A stretch of DNA of 64,000 nt, taken from positions 310,001 through 374,000 of the forward strand of contig CALPCJ010000001.1 in the NCBI GenBank assembly GCA_943192975.1. The letters are read 5' to 3'. Below, piece after piece: positions 53,921-61,439 of the stretch (its first letter is position 1; every line of letters begins with the position of its first letter). The notes beneath the pieces are model-generated. The model worked only from the letters and a program-made list of their open reading frames with translations, made no database searches and had not been told where the DNA came from. Made by a program: the position numbers and the translations under genes. The stretch comes from Senimuribacter intestinalis. Lineage in GTDB: Bacteria > Bacillota > Clostridia > Peptostreptococcales > Anaerovoracaceae.

Positions 53921-55083
53921 GATATCGTGAACTACTCGAATTATATAAAAAAGGCGAATTGACGGAACAAGAGGCGGAAAAAGTTCGCACCGATATTGAA
54001 CGTCAGGAGGCCATCACCGACTACCTTTTAGAAGTCGATGAAGTCTTTGATCTCAGCCTGTCAGAGGATTTTTTGAAAGAAAGAACATTGTCCGACTCTG
54101 AGGATTTTGTAAAGGTCATCAATCGTTCTATTAGAAAAGCCTTCCGAAAGCTGGGCGTAATCATACTGGTGATGGCGCTGATTATGATACTCTTCATCCA
54201 GTTCGCGCTGCCACAGATTGTATCCCTGTTTTATTACAATCCAGGAAAAATCATCAGTGAGGAGGAATACAGAACTACCAAGCAGATAGAATTGGATATG
54301 GCAATTTACACCAGTCTGATGCTGCCTGGCTATTACCGCGATGTAGTCAACGTGACCGACCGGGGATACGGTAACTACGACATCAATATCGCACAAAGTG
54401 TCTCCTACAACGGACGTTTCTCTGACATCTCTGGAAAAATTGAAAAAGGGCGACTAACCCTTTATAACAATAATGTTCTACGCAGGCCACATATGAATAT
54501 CTTCGGCTGGAGCGAAATTCTTTCTGAAACCAGAGATTCCTATGTGACAGATCAACCACTTTCAGAACTGACAGACCCTGTCGATTATCTTACCGTCTCC
54601 ATGAACCCAGCAGACAAATACGTCGTCTTTGTCACGCTGAATCGGCAAATGCCTTACGAAGACTTCATTGCGTGGACAAAGAAGGAGGAAATTCCGGGGC
54701 TTCTATGGTGTGCGCCGTGCACACGTGCATCTGGCCCTCCACAAAATCTAGGTTTTTATTACGATTTCCTATACGGTGCAGCTATGGGTTGGGACAGAGA
54801 CGCCTATCCGAACCTGTTCTTCGACACGGACAAAGGCATAGATATAGATAAAGAAAGCACCGTGCGGTCTCACTTTACCAGTCAACTTCGTTACCTTGCA
54901 TCTAGAGAAGCGTTCTGTAAAATGTTAGAGATATATCCAGAAGAACTGTCTGCAGCTGCCGACTATGTTGAAGAAAACGGTCTCAGAATCTACGGCTTCG
55001 TCACGTTGGTAAACAAAGAGCAGGCAGAACAAATTGAAAAGTCAAATGAGGTCTTTCAAATCAGCGCGGAAGAGCTGATTTAA
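53917..55083 (+). CDS. Membrane anti-sigma factor (sigma factor regulator)
   Basis: 388 residues. A cytoplasmic N-terminal helical part (RELLELYKKGELTEQEAEKV, residues 4-23, without the zinc-finger cysteines) is followed by one membrane span (about 79-103) and a large extracellular domain of about 280 residues. This matches Firmicute sigma factor regulator proteins with a C-terminal domain of that type. It should hold the sigma factor of 53435 inactive until a signal outside the membrane is sensed. Translation is coupled by the ATGA overlap. A terminator follows. Confidence 0.85.
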   Translation: MRYRELLELYKKGELTEQEAEKVRTDIERQEAITDYLLEVDEVFDLSLSEDFLKERTLSDSEDFVKVINRSIRKAFRKLGVIILVMALIMILFIQFALPQIVSLFYYNPGKIISEEEYRTTKQIELDMAIYTSLMLPGYYRDVVNVTDRGYGNYDINIAQSVSYNGRFSDISGKIEKGRLTLYNNNVLRRPHMNIFGWSEILSETRDSYVTDQPLSELTDPVDYLTVSMNPADKYVVFVTLNRQMPYEDFIAWTKKEEIPGLLWCAPCTRASGPPQNLGFYYDFLYGAAMGWDRDAYPNLFFDTDKGIDIDKESTVRSHFTSQLRYLASREAFCKMLEIYPEELSAAADYVEENGLRIYGFVTLVNKEQAEQIEKSNEVFQISAEELI

Positions 55084-55090
55084 GCCATAT

Positions 55091-55128
55091 AAAAACGCTT
55101 TGGGCAGATCTTTACCCGAAGCGTTTTT
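55091..55128. terminator. Bidirectional terminator between anti-sigma and HxlR genes
   Basis: AAAAACGCTTTGGG (55091-55104) pairs with CCCGAAGCGTTTTT (55115-55128, one G-T pair); the A and T ends serve both directions. Confidence 0.85.
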
Positions 55129-55130
55129 CT

Positions 55131-55460
55131 TTATCTATTCGCTTCTCCCCAAACACACAACTGATCTAAAACCCTCATCAGGGATTCTCCTCTTTCACTT
55201 AATCGGTACTCAACTTTCGGCGGAATTTGTGGATACTCTGTTCTGACAATCAGTCGATCACGTTCCAGTTCTTTCAGATTGGTGCTGAGGGTTTTGTCCG
55301 AAATATGTTTCAGATATCGCTTCAGCTCATTAAATCTCACAATCTCAAATTCCATCAGGCAATAAAGAATGACCATCTTGTGCTTGCCGGAAATCAGCGA
55401 CAGAGTATAACTAAATCCTGTATCTTCAAAATTTGCTTTTTCAATATAATTTTTTATCAT
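55131..55460 (-). CDS. HxlR-family transcriptional regulator
   Basis: 109 residues, the whole protein being one winged helix of the HxlR type: LSLISGKHKMVILYCLMEFE, then FNELKRYLKHISDKTLSTNL and a C-terminal YRLSERGESLM. There is no N-terminal cysteine before the helix, unlike redox-sensing HxlR members. It is divergent from a flavin reductase gene and likely represses it. AGTAC (55481) and GTACT (55501) stand 20 bases apart over the -35 region as a candidate operator. Confidence 0.9.
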   Translation of the reverse strand: MIKNYIEKANFEDTGFSYTLSLISGKHKMVILYCLMEFEIVRFNELKRYLKHISDKTLSTNLKELERDRLIVRTEYPQIPPKVEYRLSERGESLMRVLDQLCVWGEANR

Positions 55461-55480
55461 TTTATGCTTTCCTTTACGCT

Positions 55481-55532
55481 AGTACATTTCAAAAAAGACA
55501 GTACTTGTATTTTTTAAATTAATCAATATAAT
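55481..55532 (+). promoter_or_regulatory. Flavin reductase promoter with candidate HxlR operator
   Basis: TTGTAT (55505-55510) and TATAAT (55527-55532), 16-bp spacer. The inverted pair AGTAC (55481-55485) / GTACT (55501-55505) overlaps the -35 edge. Confidence 0.55.
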
Positions 55533-55581
55533 TATATATACAGGCACAAATCCTGTCAATTCAAAAAATGAGGTGACGATG

Positions 55582-56148
55582 ATGAGAAAAAAACTGAATA
55601 TAACAGAAGGCATTTTCCCAATGCCGGTTTTAATGGTAGCAGCTTACAATGAAGATGGCAGTGTCAATGTCATGAATGCTGCCTGGGGTACTATGCAGGA
55701 GCGCGGAAATGTAGCGCTTGTCCTGTCAGAAGGTCATAAGACAGTAAAAGATATCAAAGCCAGAGGTGCTTTTACTGTCAGCATCGCCGATGCAGAACAT
55801 GTTGTAGAAGCTGACTATTTCGGCGTTGTATCTGGCAACAATACTGCTGATAAATTTAAAAACAGCGGGCTTACTGCAAGCAAAGCTGAAACAGTAGACG
55901 CGCCTGTTATCAACGAATTTCCACTCTGTCTGGAATGTGAGTTCATCGAATATCAGAGCAACGAATATGGCTGCGGCGTAATCGGCAAAGTCGTAAATGT
56001 CACCGCCGATGAAAAAGTCCTTGTGGACGGTAAAATCGATATGTCTTTGGTAAACGCTATCGCTTTCGACCCTTATACCCACGGCTATTACAAAGTAACC
56101 GAGAGAGTCGGCGAGGCTTTCAAAGACGGACTTGCACTTAAAAAATAA
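55582..56148 (+). CDS. Flavin reductase family protein (flavoredoxin-like)
   Basis: 188 residues from the ATG at 55582, with GAGG 8 bases upstream; ATG 55579 and GTG 55573 are alternatives. FPMPVLMVAAYNEDGSVNVM, then NAAWGTMQERG, is the FMN-binding beginning of the flavin reductase-like/flavoredoxin family, and SIADAEHVVEADYFGVVSG the next conserved block. It binds FMN and passes electrons, often in detoxification or anaerobic electron transfer. The divergent HxlR gene is probably its regulator. Confidence 0.9.
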   Translation: MRKKLNITEGIFPMPVLMVAAYNEDGSVNVMNAAWGTMQERGNVALVLSEGHKTVKDIKARGAFTVSIADAEHVVEADYFGVVSGNNTADKFKNSGLTASKAETVDAPVINEFPLCLECEFIEYQSNEYGCGVIGKVVNVTADEKVLVDGKIDMSLVNAIAFDPYTHGYYKVTERVGEAFKDGLALKK

Positions 56149-56224
56149 CCCCCTTCCTCGAAGCTTTGCTTCGGGTGGATCCCCGGAAGCCTGTCTATTC
56201 TTTGGAATAAGAAACTACTTAAAC

Positions 56225-56274
56225 GGAGCTGCCTGCATGAACAGAAAATCATTATTAGTACGCAGCTCCATTTT
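56225..56274 (+). terminator. Possible terminator after flavin reductase
   Basis: GGAGCTGC (56225-56232) and GCAGCTCC (56262-56269) pair across a 29-base loop and are followed by ATTTTG. A smaller hairpin CGAAGC-TTT-GCTTCG lies at 56159-56173. Confidence 0.45.
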
Positions 56275-56349
56275 GATTCATGAAAAAGTAGCTGGAGAAA
56301 GTATTTTCCAGTAATCGTTTCGTCTTCGCAGGCTATCCCTGAAATTATT

Positions 56350-56647
56350 AAAGTTATACAGATTCATCAATTTGAAGATCTTTTGCACAACTTTGTCTCC
56401 CATCCATATCTTAAAGTTGTGCAAATTAAATCAATTCCGTAACTGCTGCAAAACTTTACCTCTGAAGAAACGCTTAAAGTTTTGCAAACCAATCTTATTC
56501 AGGGTCAACCGCACAACTTCATATCGAATCAACACTCGAAAGTTGTGCAAAGTAATTCTGATTTGCGGTTACCTGCACAACTTCGTCAGCCCAGAAAGCC
56601 TAAAAGTTGTGCGAATCAAGCTGATTTAGCGTGATCTGCACAACTTC
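56350..56647. repeat. Array of five palindrome-ended ~45-bp repeats with four 18-bp spacers
   Basis: Right-type arms (AAAGTTGTGC) start at 56350 (degenerate AAAGTTATAC), 56413, 56476, 56539 and 56603; left-type arms (GCACAACTTT/C) start at 56385, 56448, 56511, 56575 and 56638. Each right arm is joined to the next left arm by a 25-26 base linker of related sequence (around AAA-N2-AAT-CTGATT), giving 45-46 bp repeats; the 18 bases between repeats all differ. Period 63-64. At the second spacer both flanking arms changed together (GCAAAACTTT and AAAGTTTTGC), keeping complementarity. Nothing here codes for protein. Confidence 0.85.
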
Positions 56648-56663
56648 AATCCATCTTACAAAT

Positions 56664-57125
56664 TTAACATGAAAAAGGGTGGCTGTGCCCTATCAGTTCA
56701 CCCGGATTCAGCGCCAGCAGTTCCTCTACCACAAACAATCCGTCCTTTCGAACCAGTCTATCATCAAACCAGATTTCTCCGCCGCCGTACTCCAGTCTTT
56801 GAATCAGCACCAAATCCCAATGCACGGAAGAACGATTTCCGTTATCTGCATCCTCATATGCCATTCCCGGCGTTAAGTGAATACTGCCGCAGATTTTTTC
56901 GTCAAAGAGAATGTCCTTCATCGGCTCCAGAATAAACGGATTTACGCCGATAGCAAACTCGCCGAAATATCGTGCGCCTTCATCACTGTCCAAATACTCG
57001 TTAATGCGCGCCGTATCATTAGCCTGTGCATCGACAATACGTCCATTTTCAATTTCAAAACGAACATTTTCGTAGAAAAAACTCCGATTGGGCAGAAATT
57101 CATCTTTCCCTCGGAGTCTGCATTT
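56664..57125 (-). pseudogene. 5'-truncated M29-type aminopeptidase (C-terminal part)
   Basis: The open frame from about 57122 to 56664 reads KDEFLPNRSFFYENVRFEI, EYLDSDEGARYFGEFAIGVN and DEKICGSIHLTPGMAYEDAD, with SSVHWDLV and a final GHSHPFSC. This is the C-terminal third of a thermophilic aminopeptidase (M29) including metal-ligand segments. The N-terminal roughly 240 residues are missing and the frame begins directly at the end of the HI0074-like gene, so the gene was cut by a rearrangement. A partial ATG-started frame 56664-56993 exists inside it. Confidence 0.8.
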
Positions 57126-57512
57126 TTAAATCCATTTTTGCATTTGTTCTTTTAAATCTCGGAACATACTACAGTAAACATTTTTTGTTTTATCAATAAT
57201 ATCCAAAGCTACCGCTTCATTGTACGCATGGGATACATTATTCTTGGCTGACAGTGCACTGAGCCAAACTTCCTCATCAGTGACTAATCCTGCCTTATAT
57301 GCAACCTTGACAACCTGCTTAGGCGATCCGCTGCGGCAATCTTCAAAGCCCTGATTGGTAAGAATCTCTTTCATCGCTTTCCATGCCAATTCAAAGCAAA
57401 TCTCGTAAAGCTTTATCGAGCCAACCACCACCAAACTATTGTAAGGCGGCTCATAAAGAAAAACGTCCTGCAAATTCTCTAATGCCTTGCAAAAATTCTC
57501 ATACTTTTTCAT
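57126..57512 (-). CDS. HI0074-family nucleotidyltransferase substrate-binding protein (HEPN-type)
   Basis: 128 residues, all-helical. KKYENFCKALENLQDVFLY near the start, FELAWKAMKEILTNQG around residue 41 and NNVSHAYNEAVALDI near 91 match the HI0074 family, the HEPN-like partner of a minimal nucleotidyltransferase (MNT) in a two-gene toxin-antitoxin-like module. The partner gene lies immediately upstream but only its last codons remain (57499-57585), overlapping this start. Without the partner its present function is doubtful. Confidence 0.88.
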   Translation of the reverse strand: MKKYENFCKALENLQDVFLYEPPYNSLVVVGSIKLYEICFELAWKAMKEILTNQGFEDCRSGSPKQVVKVAYKAGLVTDEEVWLSALSAKNNVSHAYNEAVALDIIDKTKNVYCSMFRDLKEQMQKWI

Positions 57513-57585
57513 ATATGGCTCTGCCCTCCCTCATAATAACATTGCACAGTTTCTCTGAAAGCACATCATTCAAGAATATTTTATA
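57499..57585 (-). pseudogene. 3' remnant of an MNT nucleotidyltransferase gene
   Basis: Upstream of and overlapping the HI0074-like gene, the minus strand reads KIFLNDVLSEKLCNVIMREG, then RAIYEKV and a TGA. The terminal EG-x-x-IYE pattern is that of HI0073/MNT nucleotidyltransferases. There is no start and no catalytic GSRARG-like motif; the body of the gene is gone. Confidence 0.6.
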
Positions 57586-57693
57586 CTGATTTCCTATGAA
57601 AGACAACCCAATTCAGACTTTTTCTCCTTGCACCCATATTCAAAATATGATAAAACAAAAACATGAAAAACTTATAAAGTGAAGGAGTGCCCC

Positions 57694-58305
57694 ATGCCAA
57701 AAAAACTTTTTTTCAAGCTGCCTGCGGAAAAACAGCAGAAGATTTTAAACGCTGCAGCAGAGGAATTCATCGAATATAAGGAGAACTACAAAAAAAGCAG
57801 CGTCAACCGAATCACCGAAAAAGCGGATATCGCTATCGGCAGCATTTACAAGTATTTCTATGATAAGAATGATTTATTTATGTATCTGTTTGAACAGCAC
57901 CGAAAAAGACCTACCTTTCTCCCCGATTCTGAAACGTTTTATGCGTATTCCACCAAACAAATCAGTATGGGTGATAGTTTCACTCCTACCGGTCAAATTC
58001 TCCTTGATATTGTAAATATTACGCCGGCACTTTTTCACGATTTAGTGTTTGAAAGTAGAAGGGATGATAAATATTTAAATTTGCTGTACACCTACATACA
58101 AAGTGACCAGGCAAAAGGCTATCTGAGAGAATCCTTTGACGATGACATAATCACCTATTTGTATTCCTCACTGGAATATATCGCGTATCAGTATCGCCAG
58201 AATAAAGGCTTAGATGAATCCGCCGAAAGAGAAATTTTCAAAAAAATGGCTGATGTATTTTTCTTTGGCTTGTATAAAGATGGAATTGAAGACGAAATCC
58301 GTTAA
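57694..58305 (+). CDS. TetR/AcrR-family regulator
   Basis: 203 residues from the ATG at 57694, with AAGGAG 6 bases upstream. The N-terminal helix-turn-helix is PAEKQQKILNAAAEEFIEY followed by SSVNRITEKADIAIGSIYKY (residues 8-55). The rest is a helical ligand domain. It converges on the MATE gene (15 bases apart), so it may or may not control it; a second TetR gene is divergent from MATE. The ligand is unknown. Confidence 0.88.
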   Translation: MPKKLFFKLPAEKQQKILNAAAEEFIEYKENYKKSSVNRITEKADIAIGSIYKYFYDKNDLFMYLFEQHRKRPTFLPDSETFYAYSTKQISMGDSFTPTGQILLDIVNITPALFHDLVFESRRDDKYLNLLYTYIQSDQAKGYLRESFDDDIITYLYSSLEYIAYQYRQNKGLDESAEREIFKKMADVFFFGLYKDGIEDEIR

Positions 58306-58319
58306 GTAAATACTCCACT

Positions 58320-59618
58320 TTATATGCGAATCTCCTGCCATTTGCCGCAGCGAAATCTTATAAACAGCAGCAGTCCACGCACCACCAAATCCGCCGCATA
58401 TGCAAGCCATACGCCGGAAAGACCCATGTCAAAAGACACTGCCAGCACATAGCCAAGACCGATGCGCAGTATCCAGATGCCAAGAAAGGTAGCATACATA
58501 GGGAATTTTGTATCTCCTGCCCCCTGCAATGCCCCGGTCAGCACCTGAACTAAAGCGGCAAAGGGCTGAAACCATGCGATAATTCTAAGCACATCTGTTA
58601 CCATCTCCTGTACTGCCTGTGTTTTCGTAAAAAGCAAAGCCAGCTGCGGCGCAAACAAGTAGAACATTGCGCCTATAACCACCATAGTGCATGCGGACAT
58701 CCAGTACGTTACTCTGACCTGTTCCTTTGCCCTGTCGATATTCTTTTCCCCCAAAGAAACACCTGTAATCGTGCAGATAGCAAGACCAAATCCCATCGCA
58801 GGAATATACGCGTAACTTTCAATCGTGCCCGCTATATTGTGCGCCACATAAGAAGCCGTTCCAATAGACAGAATCATACCACTGTAAACCAGCTGCCCTA
58901 CGCGCATGATAAGCTTCTCCAGCCCCGCCGGAACACCGATTTTCAGTAAAACACCAAATTCCCTGCAACACAGCTTCAAAGGATACTGCCAAAGCCTGTA
59001 CTGTTTCTTTTTCCACAGGCACAGAAAAAGTATAATCATCCCTGCGCCCCTTGCTATCGTAGTCGCAAGTCCCAGTCCAAAGATTCCCAGACCTGCCTTG
59101 ATAAACAGAACATCTAACAAAATATTGATAAGATTAGATGCGCCAGTTACATACATGGGCGTTTTCGTATCCTCCATCGCACGCAGACAGCTGGACAAAA
59201 TCAATTGCAGACAAAGAAGCACGCCTGGCACAGCCACAATGAGAAAATACGGCATTGCGCAATCCAGCACTACCCCCTCTGCGCCGGTAAGTGTTAGAAT
59301 CTCTTTGCCAAAAACAAGACAAACACCGCCTGTACTAATGCCCAAAACCAGCCCTGTACAAAGAGCATGCACGATGGCAGAAGCCACTTTCTCAAATTCC
59401 TTTTCCCCGTAGCGCCGCGCAATCACCGCTGTGCTGCCGATACTGACCGCCGTAAAAAAAGAAATGAAAATATTCATAATCAAGTTTGTCACACTGATAC
59501 CCGCAATGGCAGCATCCGCCAGCTTTCCCGCAAAAAAAGCATCTACCGTACCAAGAAGCGTCTGTAGGATATTTTCAAGGATAATGGGAAGCGCCAGGTA
59601 AAAAATACTGCGTTTCAT
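58320..59618 (-). CDS. MATE-family efflux transporter
   Basis: About 432 residues and 12 membrane segments in two similar halves. FYLALPIILENILQTLLGTV near the start and SIGSTAVIARRYGEKEFEK around residue 60 are typical MATE segments. It exports cationic drugs or metabolites using a sodium or proton gradient. The start is ATG 59618, or TTG 59624 which is closer (5 bases) to AAGGAGG. It is divergent from a TetR gene at 59798; the spacer holds an inverted repeat likely to be the operator. Confidence 0.92.
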   Translation of the reverse strand: MKRSIFYLALPIILENILQTLLGTVDAFFAGKLADAAIAGISVTNLIMNIFISFFTAVSIGSTAVIARRYGEKEFEKVASAIVHALCTGLVLGISTGGVCLVFGKEILTLTGAEGVVLDCAMPYFLIVAVPGVLLCLQLILSSCLRAMEDTKTPMYVTGASNLINILLDVLFIKAGLGIFGLGLATTIARGAGMIILFLCLWKKKQYRLWQYPLKLCCREFGVLLKIGVPAGLEKLIMRVGQLVYSGMILSIGTASYVAHNIAGTIESYAYIPAMGFGLAICTITGVSLGEKNIDRAKEQVRVTYWMSACTMVVIGAMFYLFAPQLALLFTKTQAVQEMVTDVLRIIAWFQPFAALVQVLTGALQGAGDTKFPMYATFLGIWILRIGLGYVLAVSFDMGLSGVWLAYAADLVVRGLLLFIRFRCGKWQEIRI

Positions 59619-59732
59619 TGACAAGCCTGCCTCCTTCTGTTAACATATTTTTTGTAAGTTACAGAACAATTTGTTTTATAATTTTATTATATTCTTGCCT
59701 AAGCCAAACGCAAGCATCAAACCTGCCAAGTT

Positions 59733-59769
59733 GTACCGTATCGAACAGTTGTCTGAAATTGTACGGTAC
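59733..59769. promoter_or_regulatory. Candidate TetR operator between MATE and TetR genes
   Basis: GTACCGT (59733-59739) and ACGGTAC (59763-59769) form an inverted repeat with a 23-base centre; TTGTAC precedes both arms. Position is just upstream of the TetR start, in the divergent spacer. Confidence 0.45.
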
Positions 59770-59797
59770 CACAAGTTTCAGAGAGGAAATCCTAGCC

Positions 59798-60370
59798 ATG
59801 GACAGAAGACAACAAAAAACCAGAGCCGCTATTTTCGATGCTCTGGCACAACTTCTAACAGAAAAACAATTTCATCAGATCACAGTACAGGAAATTATTG
59901 ACAAAGCCAATGTAGGTCGCAGCACCTTTTACGCGCACTTTGAGACCAAAGACCATCTCCTAAAAGAGCTTTGCACAGATTTGTTTTCTCACGTATTTTC
60001 TGACCACCTGGCATCTGAGAAAACCCATGACTTTTCCGCATCTTCAGGCAGCGCCGCAGAACTTGTCACCCATCTCCTATACCATCTGCGTGACGACAAG
60101 CGCAATATCATGGGTATCCTCTCCTGCGAAAGCGGCGAGTTGTTTCTCCGCTATTTCAGAGAATATCTGTACCGTTTTTTCGAGGAAACACTGCTCCCGG
60201 AGCTTGAAACAAAGAAAGAAACCCTGCGGCAAATGCCGCAAGGTTTGCTGATTCATCATCTTTCCTGCAGTTTTATCGGTATGGTGCAGTGGTGGCTTCG
60301 CCAAGGTCTTGTACAAACGCCAGAAGAAATAGCCTTCTGGTTTCTGGCTGTACTGCCTGCAAGGTTCTGA
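59798..60370 (+). CDS. TetR/AcrR-family regulator, probably of the MATE transporter
   Basis: 190 residues from the ATG at 59798, with GAGAGGA upstream; the frame is open for 60 more codons on the 5' side but these have no start with a site and overlap the promoter region. The helix-turn-helix is KTRAAIFDALAQLLTEKQFH followed by ITVQEIIDKANVGRSTFYAH (residues 7-46). The C-terminal part with SCSFIGMVQWWLRQGLVQTP is characteristic of the TetR_C_7/DhaS-like group. Its divergence from MATE suggests autoregulation and repression of the pump. Confidence 0.88.
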   Translation: MDRRQQKTRAAIFDALAQLLTEKQFHQITVQEIIDKANVGRSTFYAHFETKDHLLKELCTDLFSHVFSDHLASEKTHDFSASSGSAAELVTHLLYHLRDDKRNIMGILSCESGELFLRYFREYLYRFFEETLLPELETKKETLRQMPQGLLIHHLSCSFIGMVQWWLRQGLVQTPEEIAFWFLAVLPARF

Positions 60371-60442
60371 CAATTTAACAATCATAGCCACCATTTCTGT
60401 TCTCTCTTTCGTGCAGTCCGCCCCTTCAGTGGATTTTGGAAA

Positions 60443-60470
60443 GAAAAATGGGCGGATTTAAGACCGCCCA
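60443..60470 (-). terminator. Terminator after the MarR gene
   Basis: TGGGCGG (60450-60456) / CCGCCCA (60464-60470), followed on the minus strand by a T-rich run. Confidence 0.8.
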
Positions 60471-60488
60471 CTCTAAAATATCTCAATA

Positions 60489-60932
60489 TTATTCCTGTAT
60501 CTTCACTTCCGGCATCAGTTCATCATCAATGATTCCCAGAATATCCTCCAGTTCCGCAACCTGCTCCGGCGAAAAACGCTGCCGAATGCGTTTCATCACC
60601 GTACCGATATAATCATATGTCACACCGTAGGTCTGCATATACTTGTCGGTGACTTCCAGATAGTACTCCCGCTTATCCTGCTCACTTCTCACTTTGTTGA
60701 CATAGCCCTTTTTCACCAGGCTGCCTACTTTGTAAGCGGCATTGGGTGGCGACAGCTGGGCAAAAGACGCAAACTCGTTGATGGTCGGTCTTCCCATGGC
60801 GTAAATCAGTTCCACACACAGCACCTCCATGGCAGAAAGCGCATCCTCCACCTTAATGTCCTGATTGAACACCTTGGAATAGAGGCTCATCTTAAATTTT
60901 GTATAGATATCAGAAAAATTTTTCTCAAGCAT
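60489..60932 (-). CDS. MarR-family regulator beside the fatty-acid genes (FabT-like role possible)
   Basis: 147 residues. The winged helix is RPTINEFASFAQLSPPNAAY followed by KVGSLVKKGYVNKVRSEQD and KREYYLEVTDK, the MarR pattern with its basic wing. It lies 78 bases downstream of fabZ in the same direction but has its own promoter (60966-60994). In other Firmicutes a MarR protein, FabT, controls fatty-acid synthesis; here that role is inferred from position only. A terminator follows. Confidence 0.85.
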   Translation of the reverse strand: MLEKNFSDIYTKFKMSLYSKVFNQDIKVEDALSAMEVLCVELIYAMGRPTINEFASFAQLSPPNAAYKVGSLVKKGYVNKVRSEQDKREYYLEVTDKYMQTYGVTYDYIGTVMKRIRQRFSPEQVAELEDILGIIDDELMPEVKIQE

Positions 60933-60965
60933 CTCGCATTCATTCCTTCTTATGGCTATGCTGAT

Positions 60966-60994
60966 ATTTTAACAAATTCTTTGCATAAATGCAA
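60966..60994 (-). promoter_or_regulatory. MarR gene promoter overlapped by a palindrome
   Basis: On the minus strand TTGCAT (60989-60994) and TAAAAT (60966-60971) are 17 bp apart. The palindrome TTGCATAAATGCAA (60981-60994) covers the -35, a candidate autoregulatory MarR site. Confidence 0.6.
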
Positions 60995-61010
60995 TGTTTA
61001 TCTCCTTGCT

Positions 61011-61439
61011 TTACTGCGTAATCACAAAGGACAGCTCGCCCTGCGCTGCGATTTCTCCATCTACTTTTGCAACGGCCTTACCATAACCGATGGGTCCTCG
61101 CCGTTCTGTCAACTCACAGTAAAGTGTAAGCACATCTCCCGGAACCACCTGTCTTTTGAACCGGCAATTCTTAATACCTCCAAATACTACCAGTTTTCCC
61201 CGATTTTCCGCTTCTGACAAAATTGCCACTGCGCCGGTCTGTGCCAGTGCTTCCATAATCAAAACCCCCGGTATGATCGGTCTTCCCGGAAAATGTCCCT
61301 GAAAAAACGGCTCGTTTGCAGTCACACATTTCACTGCTTCAGCCCATTTTCCCTGCTCCATGTCGGTAACCCGATCGATGAGCAAAAATGGATATCTGTG
61401 TGGTAGTATTTCCTGAATTTGTCTGATGTCCAGTTCCAT
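61011..61439 (-). CDS. fabZ: 3-hydroxyacyl-ACP dehydratase FabZ
   Basis: 142 residues, typical hot-dog fold. LPHRYPFLLIDRV (12-24), the catalytic histidine in FFQGHFPGRP (H49) and the glutamate in LIMEALAQTG (E63) are present. It dehydrates 3-hydroxyacyl-ACP in fatty-acid elongation. Its ATG overlaps the TAA of fabF by one base (TAATG). Confidence 0.96.
   Translation of the reverse strand: MELDIRQIQEILPHRYPFLLIDRVTDMEQGKWAEAVKCVTANEPFFQGHFPGRPIIPGVLIMEALAQTGAVAILSEAENRGKLVVFGGIKNCRFKRQVVPGDVLTLYCELTERRGPIGYGKAVAKVDGEIAAQGELSFVITQ

Noticed and set aside
56350..56647. Calling this a CRISPR array
   Set aside because: Repeat about 45 bp and spacer 18 bp do not fit known CRISPR dimensions, the linkers inside the repeats vary, and no cas gene is in the window. 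Kept as an unexplained repeat array.
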